The position numbers and the translations under genes were made by a program. Below the pieces are notes generated by a model. The model saw only the letters and a program-made list of their open reading frames with translations. It was not told the origin of the DNA and searched no databases. A stretch of 64,000 nucleotides of DNA, from positions 1 to 64,000 of the forward strand of contig BCRI01000010.1 of the NCBI GenBank assembly GCA_001552515.1, given 5' to 3'. Each line of letters begins with the position of its first letter. Positions within the stretch are counted from its first letter, which is position 1. The DNA comes from Sphaerimonospora mesophila NBRC 14179 = JCM 3151. Lineage in GTDB: Bacteria > Actinomycetota > Actinomycetes > Streptosporangiales > Streptosporangiaceae. Positions 1-8,746 of the stretch are shown here, one piece after another.

Positions 1-1
1 C

Positions 2-1342
2 AGTGACGTCGTGCGGCTCGACATCGGGATCAACGAAGGCCGGATCGCCGCACTCATCGCACCGGGAACACCGCACGTCGCCGCGGAGACGATCGACGCG
101 AGCGGCCGCTTCGTCCTCCCCGGCGGCATCGACACCCACACGCACATCCAGTGGCCCGTGGGCGACGGTCACAGCCTCGACACGTTCGCCGAGGCCACCG
201 CCGCGGCCGCGGTCTCCGGCACGACCACCATCCTGGACTTCGTTCCCCCGCCCTCGGCGGAGAGCCACTACGACGCCGCGGTCCGACGGCTGCGCCAGGC
301 CGAAGGGCGATGCGCCACCGACTACTCCTTCCGGCCGATCCTGACCGGCGCCGACGACGTCGCCGTGGCGGACATCGCGCGGATGGCCGAGGTCGGGCTG
401 CGCTGCTTCAAGATCTTCACGACGTACGAGGACATGCGCCTCACCGACGGCGAGATCTACCGGATCATGGACGCGATCGCCGACATCGACGGCTTGGCGG
501 GGTTCCACGCGGAGAACCACGAGCTCATCGCGGACGCCACCGATCGCACGGTCGCCGCTGCCGGTCCCGGCATCGCCGCGTTCCCGCAGTCGCGGCCCGG
601 GCTCGCCGAGGAGGCGGCCATCGATCTCGTGTCCCTGTACGCCCGTGACCACGGAGTGCCGATCTTCATCTTCCACGTGTCCGGCGGCGCCGCCCTCGAG
701 GCCATCCGCCGGGCCAGGAAGCTGGGGACGACCGTACGCGGGGAGACCTGCACCCACTACCTCGTCTTCGACGACTCGGTCTACCGAGGCACGAACCGGT
801 GGATGTACGTCATCACTCCGCCGATCCGCGGCACGCGGGATCGCGACGACCTGTGGACCGCGCTGAAGACCGGGGAGCTCTCCTGCGTCGGATCGGACCA
901 CTGCGCGTACGGCCGGCACCACAAGCACCCGGAAGCGGACGACTTCACCAACATGACGGCGGGCGCGCCCGGCATCGACGTCCGGATGCCGATGCTGTGG
1001 TCGCGGGCGGTCGCCGACGATCGCCTCTCGCTCGTCGACTTCGTCCGGGTCACCGCACGGCATCCCGCCGAGACCTTCGGGCTCTTCCCCCGCAAGGGCG
1101 TCATCCGCGTCGGCTCGGACGCGGACATCATCATCGTCGACCCCGACGCCTCATGGCGGTGGCCGAGCGAGCCGGCTTCGTGGGGCAGCGACTACCAGCC
1201 GTACGGCGACATCCCAGGTCGGGGGCGGGTCATGCTGACGCTCATCCGCGGCGAGGTCGTCGCGCGTGACGGTGAGTTCGCCGGGTCCCGGACAGGGCGG
1301 TTCATCCCCCAAGACCCCATCCGGCTGGATTCCTGGACGTGA
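2..1342 (+). CDS. Hydantoinase/dihydropyrimidinase-type amidohydrolase, 5'-truncated by window edge
   Basis: Cyclic amidase of the dihydropyrimidinase/D-hydantoinase family, expected to open a hydantoin or dihydropyrimidine ring to an N-carbamoyl amino acid in the cytoplasm. The frame is open from base 2. A GTG at base 11 exists, but the first visible residues already lie inside the N-terminal beta sandwich, so roughly 20-30 residues are missing upstream. Family motifs in order are GGIDTHTH (metal HxH, bases 121-144), CFKIFTTYED with the lysine that is carboxylated in this family, HAENHE, FHVSGG, CTHYL and GSDHCAY with the catalytic aspartate. It is a clear paralogue of the hydantoinase at 5010-6395, which carries the same motifs. 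It converges on the MFS gene at 1453-2700. The exact substrate cannot be read from sequence. Confidence 0.9.
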   Translation, partial: SDVVRLDIGINEGRIAALIAPGTPHVAAETIDASGRFVLPGGIDTHTHIQWPVGDGHSLDTFAEATAAAAVSGTTTILDFVPPPSAESHYDAAVRRLRQAEGRCATDYSFRPILTGADDVAVADIARMAEVGLRCFKIFTTYEDMRLTDGEIYRIMDAIADIDGLAGFHAENHELIADATDRTVAAAGPGIAAFPQSRPGLAEEAAIDLVSLYARDHGVPIFIFHVSGGAALEAIRRARKLGTTVRGETCTHYLVFDDSVYRGTNRWMYVITPPIRGTRDRDDLWTALKTGELSCVGSDHCAYGRHHKHPEADDFTNMTAGAPGIDVRMPMLWSRAVADDRLSLVDFVRVTARHPAETFGLFPRKGVIRVGSDADIIIVDPDASWRWPSEPASWGSDYQPYGDIPGRGRVMLTLIRGEVVARDGEFAGSRTGRFIPQDPIRLDSWT

Positions 1343-1378
1343 CGGCGCGCCGCCAACTCGGCGGGCGACGGCCTGCGG

Positions 1379-1408
1379 CCCCGGCCCGATGAGGCGCGGC
1401 GGCCGGGG
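1379..1408. terminator. Possible hairpin between convergent genes
   Basis: CCCCGGCC (1379-1386) and GGCCGGGG (1401-1408) form an 8-bp stem with a 14-nt loop between the two convergent stop codons. There is no T-run, so its role as a terminator is only suggested by position. Confidence 0.3.
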
Positions 1409-1452
1409 ACGGTACGGACCGTGTCGGTACGTCCGCCCCGGCCGCCGCGGCC

Positions 1453-2700
1453 TCAGCCGCCGCCGTTCGAACGAACGGAGCGTGCGCGGACGACCAGCCG
1501 GACGTACGCGACCACGACGGCCAGCAGACCGAGACCCGCGACCGCCATGGCCAGGTGCGCCGAGACCTCGACGACCAGACCGAGAACCAGCGGAACCGCG
1601 ATGCTCGACACGCGCATGGACACCATGCACGCGGCGTAACCGATGAGCCGATTGTGCGGGGTGGTCCCGTCGAACGTCCTGACGTTTCCCAGCAGGATGG
1701 CGAGCGACGTGGCCGGACCCTGGAGTGAGAAGAGCACGACCACGGCGAGCGGTGCGGAAACGAGCGGCATGGCGAGCAGCGTCGCCGTGCCGACGACGGC
1801 GCAGCCGACCCAGAGACGATCCAGCCGAGCCCGGTCGCCGATCATTCTGGCGGCCACCACCGCGACGATCCCGAGCGCCTCACGCCCGACCAGTCCGGGA
1901 ACGAGCAGCTCAGGCAGCCGCATCTCGACGAGCACGAGCGGATAGAAAGAGGATCCGACGATCAGCAGGATCGCCGTCGCCACGTTCATCGTGACGCCCG
2001 CGCCCAGCAGGGGCGATCCTCGTACGGTCGCCACCAGGCGATCCGCTGGGCGCCGGACCTCCTCCCCCGCGCCTGCCCGCCCGGTCTGTCCCTGATCACT
2101 ACGTCGAAGCGACGCGGTCGCGGCGGCCAGCGTCACGAGGAGGAGAGCGACCGCACCGGCGGCGAGCCAGTCGTCAGCGGAGACCAGGACCCGTGCCAGG
2201 AACACCGCGGCGACGAGCCCGCCGATCCGTTGCCAGACGGCGTTCAGCGCCTGTGCCTTCACCTGGTTCTCCGCTGCGGCCGAGGCGAGGCCCCCGAGGA
2301 TGGGCGCGCCCAGCAGCCCAAGGCCGATTCCCAGCGCCGCCACCGACCCGACCAGCGATGCCATGTGCCGCACGGCGAAGAGCAACGACGCGCCGGCCGC
2401 CAGGACGAGGATCCCGCTCCACAGGACGGCCCTGGCGCCGAAGCGGGCCACCAGCCTCCCGACGATCACGTCCACGGCCAGGCCGCCGAGCGCCAGCAGC
2501 GCCAGCAGCAGCCCGGCACCGGCGGCGCCGGCCTCGTAAAGCACCACCCGGCCGGGGACCAGCGTCAGGACCACGGAGTAGAGACCCGACATCGCCGCTG
2601 CGAGCAGCAGGTAGAGGCGGAGACGCCGGCCCGCCGCCCGGGCACGGGCCGGATCCCTCCGGCCCGTGCCCGGGCGGCGACCTCTCAGGCGGTACGCCAC
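1453..2700 (-). CDS. Major facilitator superfamily transporter
   Basis: Integral membrane protein of 415 residues with about twelve hydrophobic segments in two halves, separated by a polar stretch near residues 200-225. This is the usual MFS layout. The first segment begins near residue 28 and follows an Arg-rich N-terminus. A loop reading VDVIVGRLVARFGAR after segment 2 resembles the MFS signature loop GxxxDRxGRR. It is the last gene of the minus-strand cluster, 70 nt after the M24-family gene. It may export or import a substrate or product of the hydantoinase pathway, which is inference from position only. Family assignment is solid; substrate is unknown. Confidence 0.8.
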   Translation of the reverse strand: MAYRLRGRRPGTGRRDPARARAAGRRLRLYLLLAAAMSGLYSVVLTLVPGRVVLYEAGAAGAGLLLALLALGGLAVDVIVGRLVARFGARAVLWSGILVLAAGASLLFAVRHMASLVGSVAALGIGLGLLGAPILGGLASAAAENQVKAQALNAVWQRIGGLVAAVFLARVLVSADDWLAAGAVALLLVTLAAATASLRRSDQGQTGRAGAGEEVRRPADRLVATVRGSPLLGAGVTMNVATAILLIVGSSFYPLVLVEMRLPELLVPGLVGREALGIVAVVAARMIGDRARLDRLWVGCAVVGTATLLAMPLVSAPLAVVVLFSLQGPATSLAILLGNVRTFDGTTPHNRLIGYAACMVSMRVSSIAVPLVLGLVVEVSAHLAMAVAGLGLLAVVVAYVRLVVRARSVRSNGGG

Positions 2701-2770
2701 TGGCTCGACCGCCGCTTCCCCGGACGCACCGTCACGACCGGGTGCCGCGCCCGCACCCGGGGCGCGGCGC

Positions 2771-3949
2771 TCACAGTTCGATCAGCTTCCTGGTCGGGAA
2801 GACCAGGGACCGGCTGCCGCTCTCGCCGACCACGACGGTGTCGAGCGCGGTGACCGCGAGCTTGTCTGCCTGCTCGGGTCCGGTCCACGGGTGGAGGGCG
2901 AGCACCATGCCCGCCTCGATCGGGCCGTCGCCGGGCACGTAGGGCGGGCAGAAGAAGTTCAGCCCCACGCCGTGACCGTGGAACATCACCGGACCGAGCC
3001 CGACGGGCCCGGCCATGTGCATGCCGGACTCGGCGGCGGCCGCCGACATCGCGGTCATCACCTCGGCCGCGTTCGCACCGGGCCGCAGCGCGTCCCGGGC
3101 CGCGGTGAACACCCGCATCTCGGCGTCCAGCTTCCGCACGTACTCCTCGGGCGCCGGCCCGACGCTGAAGTAGTGGGTGACCTCCAGTCCGTAGTGCGAC
3201 GGGCCCTTGTGTTCGAGGTCGAACCCGATCACGTCACCCTGCTCCAGGACGTCGTCCGTCGCCGGGTGGAAGGTGCGGATGCCGCCGCTGCGCGCGACGT
3301 GGACGAAGCCGGTGGTCCCGCCCATCTCCTTGATGACCTGGAACGCCTTCGAGGTGACGAATCGCTCCGTGACACCGGGCCGGATCGCCTCGGCCATCGC
3401 GTCGAAGGCCCGCCGGCACATCTCGGCCGTCTCTTCGAGATAGCCGATCTCCTCGTCGCTCTTGATGGCCATCATCTGGTCCAGCTCCGCCGTGGCGTCC
3501 ACGAGATCGGCCTGCGGGACCAGCCGCTCCAGGGTCCTGAGGTCGTCGACCTTCATGACGTCGCCCAGCCCGACGACGCCGACCCTTCCGGCGGCCGCCC
3601 CCCGCTCCTTGAGCAGCGAGGCGATGTCGGCCGCCTGGTCCACCGCGACGACGATGTCGCGGATCCGCGAGGCGTACTCCGCCCAGGCGCGCCCCACATA
3701 GGCGGGCTGGAAGATCACCGGATCGCCGTCCCGGAACAGGACGGCGAACCACTGTCCGTTGAGCGCCTCGAAGTCGGTCACATAGTGGAACCGGCCACGG
3801 TTGACCCCCGTCTCGTCGTCGCGTCCGCACACGACCATCGCGGCGAGGTCGAGCCGCTCCATGATCGCCTTCACACCGGCGTGGCGGCGGGCGAACTCGT
3901 TGTCGGTGACCCTCCCACGGACGTTGTCCGTCGTACGTATCGTCGTCAT
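2771..3949 (-). CDS. M24-family (creatinase/prolidase fold) protein with non-canonical metal site
   Basis: A 392-residue protein with an N-terminal creatinase-type domain (about 15-160) and a C-terminal pita-bread domain (about 165-392). True M24 peptidases bind two metals through D-D-H-E-E. Here the corresponding positions read D244 (IGFDLE), E256 (YGLEVTHYF), H326 (GHGVGL), H353 (ALHPW, where Glu is usual) and L369-D370 (usually Glu-Asp). E256 matches the Glu of metal-free creatinase (ALERT). H228 (TFHP) fits the conserved histidine near the active site. Metal-dependent peptidase activity is therefore unlikely. A C-N hydrolase or lyase acting on a small guanidino or ureido compound is more plausible, and the hydantoinase neighbours agree. 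The function remains inferred. Confidence 0.8.
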   Translation of the reverse strand: MTTIRTTDNVRGRVTDNEFARRHAGVKAIMERLDLAAMVVCGRDDETGVNRGRFHYVTDFEALNGQWFAVLFRDGDPVIFQPAYVGRAWAEYASRIRDIVVAVDQAADIASLLKERGAAAGRVGVVGLGDVMKVDDLRTLERLVPQADLVDATAELDQMMAIKSDEEIGYLEETAEMCRRAFDAMAEAIRPGVTERFVTSKAFQVIKEMGGTTGFVHVARSGGIRTFHPATDDVLEQGDVIGFDLEHKGPSHYGLEVTHYFSVGPAPEEYVRKLDAEMRVFTAARDALRPGANAAEVMTAMSAAAAESGMHMAGPVGLGPVMFHGHGVGLNFFCPPYVPGDGPIEAGMVLALHPWTGPEQADKLAVTALDTVVVGESGSRSLVFPTRKLIEL

Positions 3950-4023
3950 GACAGCATCACCCTTTCTTCGTGATGAGACAGAGAGCGTTCCTCAGCGGAC
4001 GCCTCACGGCTTGGCGATCTTTG

Positions 4024-5013
4024 TCAGGCCTCCAGCAGGGGGCGGTGGCGGCGGACCCATTCCAGGTAGTCGCCGAAGGCTCGCGTGAGATCGAACTTCG
4101 CCGAGTAGCCCGCGGACTCGATCCGCTGCAACGACATCGGCGCGTTGTCATGGAAGAAGCGGACGTTCGCCCCCTCGCCCTCGCCCTCGTCCTCGCCCAC
4201 GATCCGGTACCGGAAGTCCGGGAAGGCGCGGGCAGCGAGTGCGCACCAGTCGTCGATCCCCCAGGAGAACGGTGAGCTGACGTTGTAGACACGGTGTCCG
4301 AGCACCGGTGCGGTCGCCAGCAGGCGGAGCGCCTCGGCGACATCGACGCCGTACACCCACGGCTTGTGGCCCGGGCGCGGGAGGCGGGCCTCCCCGCCGG
4401 CGAGGGCCAGGGCCATGACCTGGAACGGGGCGCTCATCGTGGCGCGCATCTCGGTCGGATGCTCCCACCGGCCGAACACGTCACCGACACGCGCGGAGAC
4501 GACCTCGATCCCGAGGGCCGGTCCGACCCTGAGCACCGCCCTCTCCGCGGTGAACTTCGACAGTTCGTACAACGTCTCGGGACGGTCCTGAGTCACCTCC
4601 TCCACGAGGAGCGGCTCCGTCATGCTGCTCGTGCCGTACGCGGCGATCGAGCCGACCTGCACGACACGGCGGACACCGGCTCGGCTCGCCGCCATCACGA
4701 CCGTGAGCGAACCGGCGCAGTTGACGTTGATGACCGCGGGACCGGCCGTGAGCTCGGCCTTCGCGTCGGGGGTCATGGCCGCGGCGTGGACGACGACGTC
4801 GATCTCGTGCCGCCGGAGGAGGTGTTCGAGACGATCGCCGTCGAGGACGTCACCCTGCTCGTACCGCACTCCGCCGACGGCCGCGAACTCGTCGGCGGCG
4901 ACGGACGGCGGCGGGGTCAGCGCGTACACGACGGTCTCGACGCCGCGCGCGAGCAGTGCCTCGACGAGGCCGAGGCCGACGGTCCCGCTGCCGCCCGTCA
5001 CGAGAACCTTCAT
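4024..5013 (-). CDS. NAD(P)-dependent epimerase/dehydratase, extended SDR family
   Basis: Extended short-chain dehydrogenase/reductase of 329 residues. The N-terminus has the Rossmann motif TGGSGTVG (residues 7-14), followed by the acidic stretch GDVLDGD and HAAAMTP. The catalytic triad is visible as VGSIAAYG (Ser) and YELSK (Tyr-x3-Lys). The C-terminal part with PWVYGVDVAEA is typical of nucleotide-sugar epimerase-like members. Its ATG overlaps the stop of the upstream hydantoinase by 4 bp (ATGA), so the two are translationally coupled. It may oxidise or reduce an intermediate of the same catabolic route, but extended SDRs are functionally diverse and no substrate can be named. Confidence 0.85.
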   Translation of the reverse strand: MKVLVTGGSGTVGLGLVEALLARGVETVVYALTPPPSVAADEFAAVGGVRYEQGDVLDGDRLEHLLRRHEIDVVVHAAAMTPDAKAELTAGPAVINVNCAGSLTVVMAASRAGVRRVVQVGSIAAYGTSSMTEPLLVEEVTQDRPETLYELSKFTAERAVLRVGPALGIEVVSARVGDVFGRWEHPTEMRATMSAPFQVMALALAGGEARLPRPGHKPWVYGVDVAEALRLLATAPVLGHRVYNVSSPFSWGIDDWCALAARAFPDFRYRIVGEDEGEGEGANVRFFHDNAPMSLQRIESAGYSAKFDLTRAFGDYLEWVRRHRPLLEA

Positions 5014-6395
5014 GCCGTCACCGCGCGGGGCCGCCGGGCGATGAAGCGGCCACTGCCCGCCCGCCCCACGAACCGTCCATCCCGTACGGCCGCCGTGCCG
5101 CGGAGCAGCACATGCCTGGGCCGGCCCGACGTCTTCATCCCGTCGTACAGCGAGAACGTCTCCGACGACGCCTTCACCGCGAGATCCGCGTCCCAGTCGG
5201 CTTCGCCGTCCCAGAGGACGAGGTCCGCGTCGTAGCCGGGCGCGATGACCCCCTTGTGCCGGAGGCCCAGCACCTTCGCCGCCCGAGAGGCGGAGACGGC
5301 CGCGAAGGTGTCGTACCCGAGGCCGCGGGCGGCGCAGCCCGCGAACAGCAGCGGCGTCCGGGCCTCGATCCCGGGCGCACCGGCCGGGATGGCGCGGTGG
5401 TCGTCCGACGGCACGTTCTTGACGTCACGGCGGTAGGCGCAGTGGTCGGAGCCCACCGAGACGACCACCTCCTCGGTCACGCCGGCCCACAGGTCGTCGC
5501 GGTCGGCGGCGCCCCGCAGCGGCGGCGAGATGATGTACTTCCACGCGTCCGGCCGGCGGAAGCAGGAGTCGTCGAGCGTCAGGTAGTGCGTGCACGTCTC
5601 GGCGAACATCCGCACCCCGTCGGCGCGAGCCGTACGGACCGCGTCCAGCGCCTCGCTGCCCGAGACGTGGAAGATGTAGGCCGGTGTGCCGATCCGCTTC
5701 GCGTACAGCGCGATCATCTGGATGCTCTCGGCCTCGGCGAGTCCCGGCCTGCTTCGGGGATAGTGCTCCACGCCGAGGCGTCCGGCCCGGACCTCGTGGT
5801 CGAGGACGCTCTCCAGCAGCTCGTGGTTCTCGGCGTGGAAGCCGGGCAGTCCGCCGTCGGCGGCGATCGCGTTCATCAGGTACCACGCGTCGCCGTCGTC
5901 CACGCGCCGGTCCTCGTACGTCGTGTACATCTTGAAGGACGTGAACCCGTCCGCGATCACGGCGCCGATCGCCTTGAGCGTGGCGTCGTCGGCCGACGTG
6001 AGGATGGGGTGGAAGCCGAAGTCGACGACCGCGCCGGCCGCCGCCTCGTCGACGCGATCGCGGCAGCGCCCCAGCAGGTCGCCGTCGCCGGGAGGCACGA
6101 AGTCCACGATGGTGGTGGTGCCGCCGAGGACCGCCGCACGGGTCGCCGAGAAGAAGTCGTCCGTGGTGTGGATGCCGTCATGCGGCCACCGGACGTGGGT
6201 GTGCGTGTCGATTCCGCCCGGTGTGACCAACAACCCCGACGCGTCGATCTCCTCGGCCGCGCTCGCGGCACCGGGCGGGAGCAGGGCGGCGATCCGACCA
6301 TCCGTGATCGCCACGTCCTGCGCCCGCGTCTCGGTCCGCCCGACCACGAGCCCGTTCCTGACGATCGTGTCGTACGTGTCGTAGGTGTCGTTCAC
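5010..6395 (-). CDS. Dihydropyrimidinase/D-hydantoinase-type amidohydrolase
   Basis: Complete 461-residue cyclic amidase of the hydantoinase/dihydropyrimidinase family. Motifs in order: GGIDTHTH with H65 and H67 as metal ligands, K155 in FKMYTTYED (carboxylated lysine of the family), H187 in HAENHE, H243 in FHVSGSEAL, CTHYL, and D317 in GSDHCAY. The C-terminal strand segment GRFVGRAGSGRF is also usual. The reaction expected from the family is reversible ring opening of a 5- or 6-membered cyclic diamide in the cytoplasm. A second copy lies at the left window edge. The FCD regulator lies 108 nt upstream and the SDR gene overlaps downstream, so it sits in the middle of a probable operon. The enzyme class is secure; whether the substrate is a hydantoin, a dihydropyrimidine or another ureide is open. 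Confidence 0.92.
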   Translation of the reverse strand: MNDTYDTYDTIVRNGLVVGRTETRAQDVAITDGRIAALLPPGAASAAEEIDASGLLVTPGGIDTHTHVRWPHDGIHTTDDFFSATRAAVLGGTTTIVDFVPPGDGDLLGRCRDRVDEAAAGAVVDFGFHPILTSADDATLKAIGAVIADGFTSFKMYTTYEDRRVDDGDAWYLMNAIAADGGLPGFHAENHELLESVLDHEVRAGRLGVEHYPRSRPGLAEAESIQMIALYAKRIGTPAYIFHVSGSEALDAVRTARADGVRMFAETCTHYLTLDDSCFRRPDAWKYIISPPLRGAADRDDLWAGVTEEVVVSVGSDHCAYRRDVKNVPSDDHRAIPAGAPGIEARTPLLFAGCAARGLGYDTFAAVSASRAAKVLGLRHKGVIAPGYDADLVLWDGEADWDADLAVKASSETFSLYDGMKTSGRPRHVLLRGTAAVRDGRFVGRAGSGRFIARRPRAVTA

Positions 6396-6503
6396 GCCGT
6401 CTCCCGGGGGAGTGCGGCGGTTGCGATGACCGGGTCATGCGGTCTGGCCGGCGAATGCGAACACCGTCGTGTCTGAAGGGCCGCGGTCGTCGTTACGATC
6501 TGC

Positions 6504-7337
6504 CTAGTCATCGAACCAATCTCTCCCCGAATGAATGTCCGGCATGGTGGCGTGCTCCCGAAGCAGCCGCTCGATAGTCCGCTGGGTCACGTCCGAGACC
6601 TCGCCCGACGCGTCGTCCAACAGCCGATTCAGGTGCGCGACCATCGCGGCCTCGGCGGCGTCGGGATCGTGCCGCTCTATGGCGTTGACCACTTCTTCGT
6701 GCTCGTGGGGGCCCTGGTGAGTGCGGCCGCGCCCCGCGGTCATGGCATCGAGGATCTGCTCGAAGACGTCGAAGCGGGTGTCGAACAGGACCGTCGCCGC
6801 GCTGCGGAGGATGGGGTTGTCACTCATCTCGGTCAGCGCCTTGTGGAAGTCAACCGTGATCAGCCGTCGGCGTTCGCTGTCGATCGACTCGCCGTACGCC
6901 GCTATCGACTGCCGCAACCTCGCGATGTCCGCCTTCGTCGCGGTCAGGGCGACCGACCTGGCCACCTCGCGTTCGATGCCGCGGCGCGCGCGCAGGAGGT
7001 CCTGCACATCGCTCAGGCTGCGGATGTCCAGCGACCCCAACTGCCGTCGCCACCGCTCCTCTCGCGCGATCCTCGCCGCCACGGCCCGCCCGGTCTTCGA
7101 CAGCACCCGGCCGCGTCCGTCCAGCGACTCGGTGAGACCTTGCTGGTCCAGCTGGCGGAGCAGCCGGTTCACCGTCGATTCGCTGAGCCGCTTGTCCGGG
7201 CCGTCGAGCCTGCGGATGAGCTCACGCGCGCCGAGCGGGTAGTCGGAGCGTGCGATGATCAGCAGCAGCTGTGCCTGCCGCGGTTCGAGAAGCGCGTCGA
7301 TCGATTCGTCGAGTTCACCACTGAGCTGTATGTCCAC
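6504..7337 (-). CDS. FCD-domain transcriptional regulator with atypical winged-helix
   Basis: Predicted ligand-responsive DNA-binding protein of 277 residues. The C-terminal half (about 110-250) is an all-helical FCD domain: DFHKALTEMSDNPILR, GPHEHEEVVNAI and AMVAHLNRLL carry the Asp/His residues that hold a metal in this family. The N-terminal 85 residues form a winged helix (LIRRLDG, SESTVNRLLRQLDQQGLTESLDGRGRVLSKTGR). This resembles NrpR or MarR-like helices more than the GntR helix normally fused to FCD. The GTG start is the first possible one, because an in-frame stop lies two codons upstream; no clear Shine-Dalgarno is seen. It lies between the importer genes and the hydantoinase and probably controls both by sensing a pathway carboxylate. 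Confidence 0.8.
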   Translation of the reverse strand: MDIQLSGELDESIDALLEPRQAQLLLIIARSDYPLGARELIRRLDGPDKRLSESTVNRLLRQLDQQGLTESLDGRGRVLSKTGRAVAARIAREERWRRQLGSLDIRSLSDVQDLLRARRGIEREVARSVALTATKADIARLRQSIAAYGESIDSERRRLITVDFHKALTEMSDNPILRSAATVLFDTRFDVFEQILDAMTAGRGRTHQGPHEHEEVVNAIERHDPDAAEAAMVAHLNRLLDDASGEVSDVTQRTIERLLREHATMPDIHSGRDWFDD

Positions 7338-7691
7338 TGTCTAACGTCCATGCCGATCCGCCGATGGATGAAGGGCCGCCCGAGAGCAGGAAGCCCGCCC
7401 TGGCCGCGATTCCGTCAGGCGAGTCGATCCGGCCGACCGGCACCCGGGTCCGGCCCGGCGAACGCACCCTCGTCCGGAGGCGTGTTCACCGGGCCGCTGC
7501 CGGAAAGCGGGTCGGGTGAGAAGTAAAACGGTCGCGCTGTCGAGATCGGCGTTCGTCCCGCCGCCGTCCGGCCGGACGCGCCCCGGGGTCGCGCGGCCGA
7601 TGCCGGATGCCGCGATCCTGCCACTCAACGCTGTCAACGCGGTCCCCTTCGTACTTCTCGCTCGACTGTGAGAATCCGTTCGTCGCGACGG
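7338..7691. other. Intergenic region between lipoprotein gene and FCD regulator
   Basis: A stretch of 354 bases with no convincing gene; the reading frames here lack family motifs and ribosome binding sites. It could hold the promoter of the regulator-hydantoinase operon, or only be a long spacer in one transcript. No strong promoter, hairpin or operator copy was recognised. Confidence 0.5.
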
Positions 7692-8687
7692 TCAGCTGCA
7701 CGAGGCGGGGTACACCATCTTCGCCACTTCGGGATCGTCGACGTTCTTCGCGGTGACGATCACGCTATCAATGACGTTGTCGAAGGACGCCGGCTTCGTT
7801 CCGTCCCTGAGGTGCGCCACGAGCGTCTTCACTCCGTCGTATCCCATCTGGTAGGAGCCCTGCGCGACCAGCGCGTCGAGGACGCCGTCCTTGAGCGCCT
7901 GCACGAGCGAGGGGCCGGCGTCGAAGGCGATGACGGCGATGTCCTCGGTCGAACGTGCCTGCAGAGCGGACGCCGCGCCCATGCTGGCCGGCTCGGACGT
8001 GCCGAAGATCCCGACGATGTCGGGGTGAGACTGCAGCGAGCTCTCCACGATCACGGCGGCCTTGGTCGGGTCGTCCTCGTGATACTGCGTCTCCAGGACC
8101 TCCAGGCCCGAGTTCAGCTCCTTGACCGCCTCGATGAACCCCTCGGCTCTGAGGTTGGTGACGGGGAGGCCCGGGCGTACGTCCAGCACCAGGACCTTCC
8201 CACGCCGCTCGCCCACGAGCCGGATGAGCTCCTCGGCGGCGAGCCGGCCACCCGCCTTGTTGTCACCGCGGAACTGCGCCATCGCGATCTCGTCCTGCAG
8301 CGAGGAGTCCGCGGTGACCATGGGGATGCCGGCGTCGATGGCGGTCTGCGCCGGGGCCATCATGGCGACCGGGTCGGCGGGGACGAAGACCATGCCGTCG
8401 GGCTTGCGGTTGACGACGCCCTCGAGCACGGGAATCTGGTCGGCCGCGTTCATGCCGCGCGACGGCCCGTCCGCAGTGATCTTGATGTCACCGCCGAGCT
8501 CCTTGGCCGCGTCTTGCGCTCCGCACTGCATCGCCGTATAGAACGGCAGGCCGTTGTAGGTGGTGAGCAGGGAGATGTCGAGGGGACCGTCACCCGATCC
8601 GCCGGAAGAGTCTCCTGAGCACGCGGTGATGCTCAGTACGGCGGCCAGTGCGGCGGCCGGGATCGCGATTGCGCGGCGTCGTTGCAT
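7692..8687 (-). CDS. ABC transporter substrate-binding lipoprotein, ribose/sugar-binding type
   Basis: Extracytoplasmic solute receptor of 331 residues of the periplasmic-binding-protein-like I (RbsB) type. The N-terminus has two or three arginines, a hydrophobic stretch and a lipobox LSITACSG with the lipidated cysteine at residue 23, so it is anchored on the outer face of the membrane. The fold features LLTTYNGLPFYTAMQCGAQDAA near the start, DGMVFVPADP, and GIFGTSEPASMGAASAL fit sugar-binding members. It is the last gene of the importer set, 59 nt after the permease. Receptors of this class also serve non-sugar ligands, and the hydrolase neighbours suggest a ureide or N-carbamoyl compound (inference). 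Confidence 0.88.
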   Translation of the reverse strand: MQRRRAIAIPAAALAAVLSITACSGDSSGGSGDGPLDISLLTTYNGLPFYTAMQCGAQDAAKELGGDIKITADGPSRGMNAADQIPVLEGVVNRKPDGMVFVPADPVAMMAPAQTAIDAGIPMVTADSSLQDEIAMAQFRGDNKAGGRLAAEELIRLVGERRGKVLVLDVRPGLPVTNLRAEGFIEAVKELNSGLEVLETQYHEDDPTKAAVIVESSLQSHPDIVGIFGTSEPASMGAASALQARSTEDIAVIAFDAGPSLVQALKDGVLDALVAQGSYQMGYDGVKTLVAHLRDGTKPASFDNVIDSVIVTAKNVDDPEVAKMVYPASCS

Positions 8688-8746
8688 CGTTCATCCTTCG
8701 GAAAGCCTGGGTGGGTATTCGTCGACGTGCCTACGGGGGGTGATGG

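Noticed and set aside
2771-3949. Annotation as Xaa-Pro aminopeptidase/prolidase
   Set aside because: Three of the five expected metal ligands are not conserved, so a peptidase label would overstate the evidence.
7341-7637. Small minus-strand frames between the lipoprotein and regulator genes
   Set aside because: No ribosome site, no recognisable domain and Arg/Pro-rich composition; treated as noncoding.
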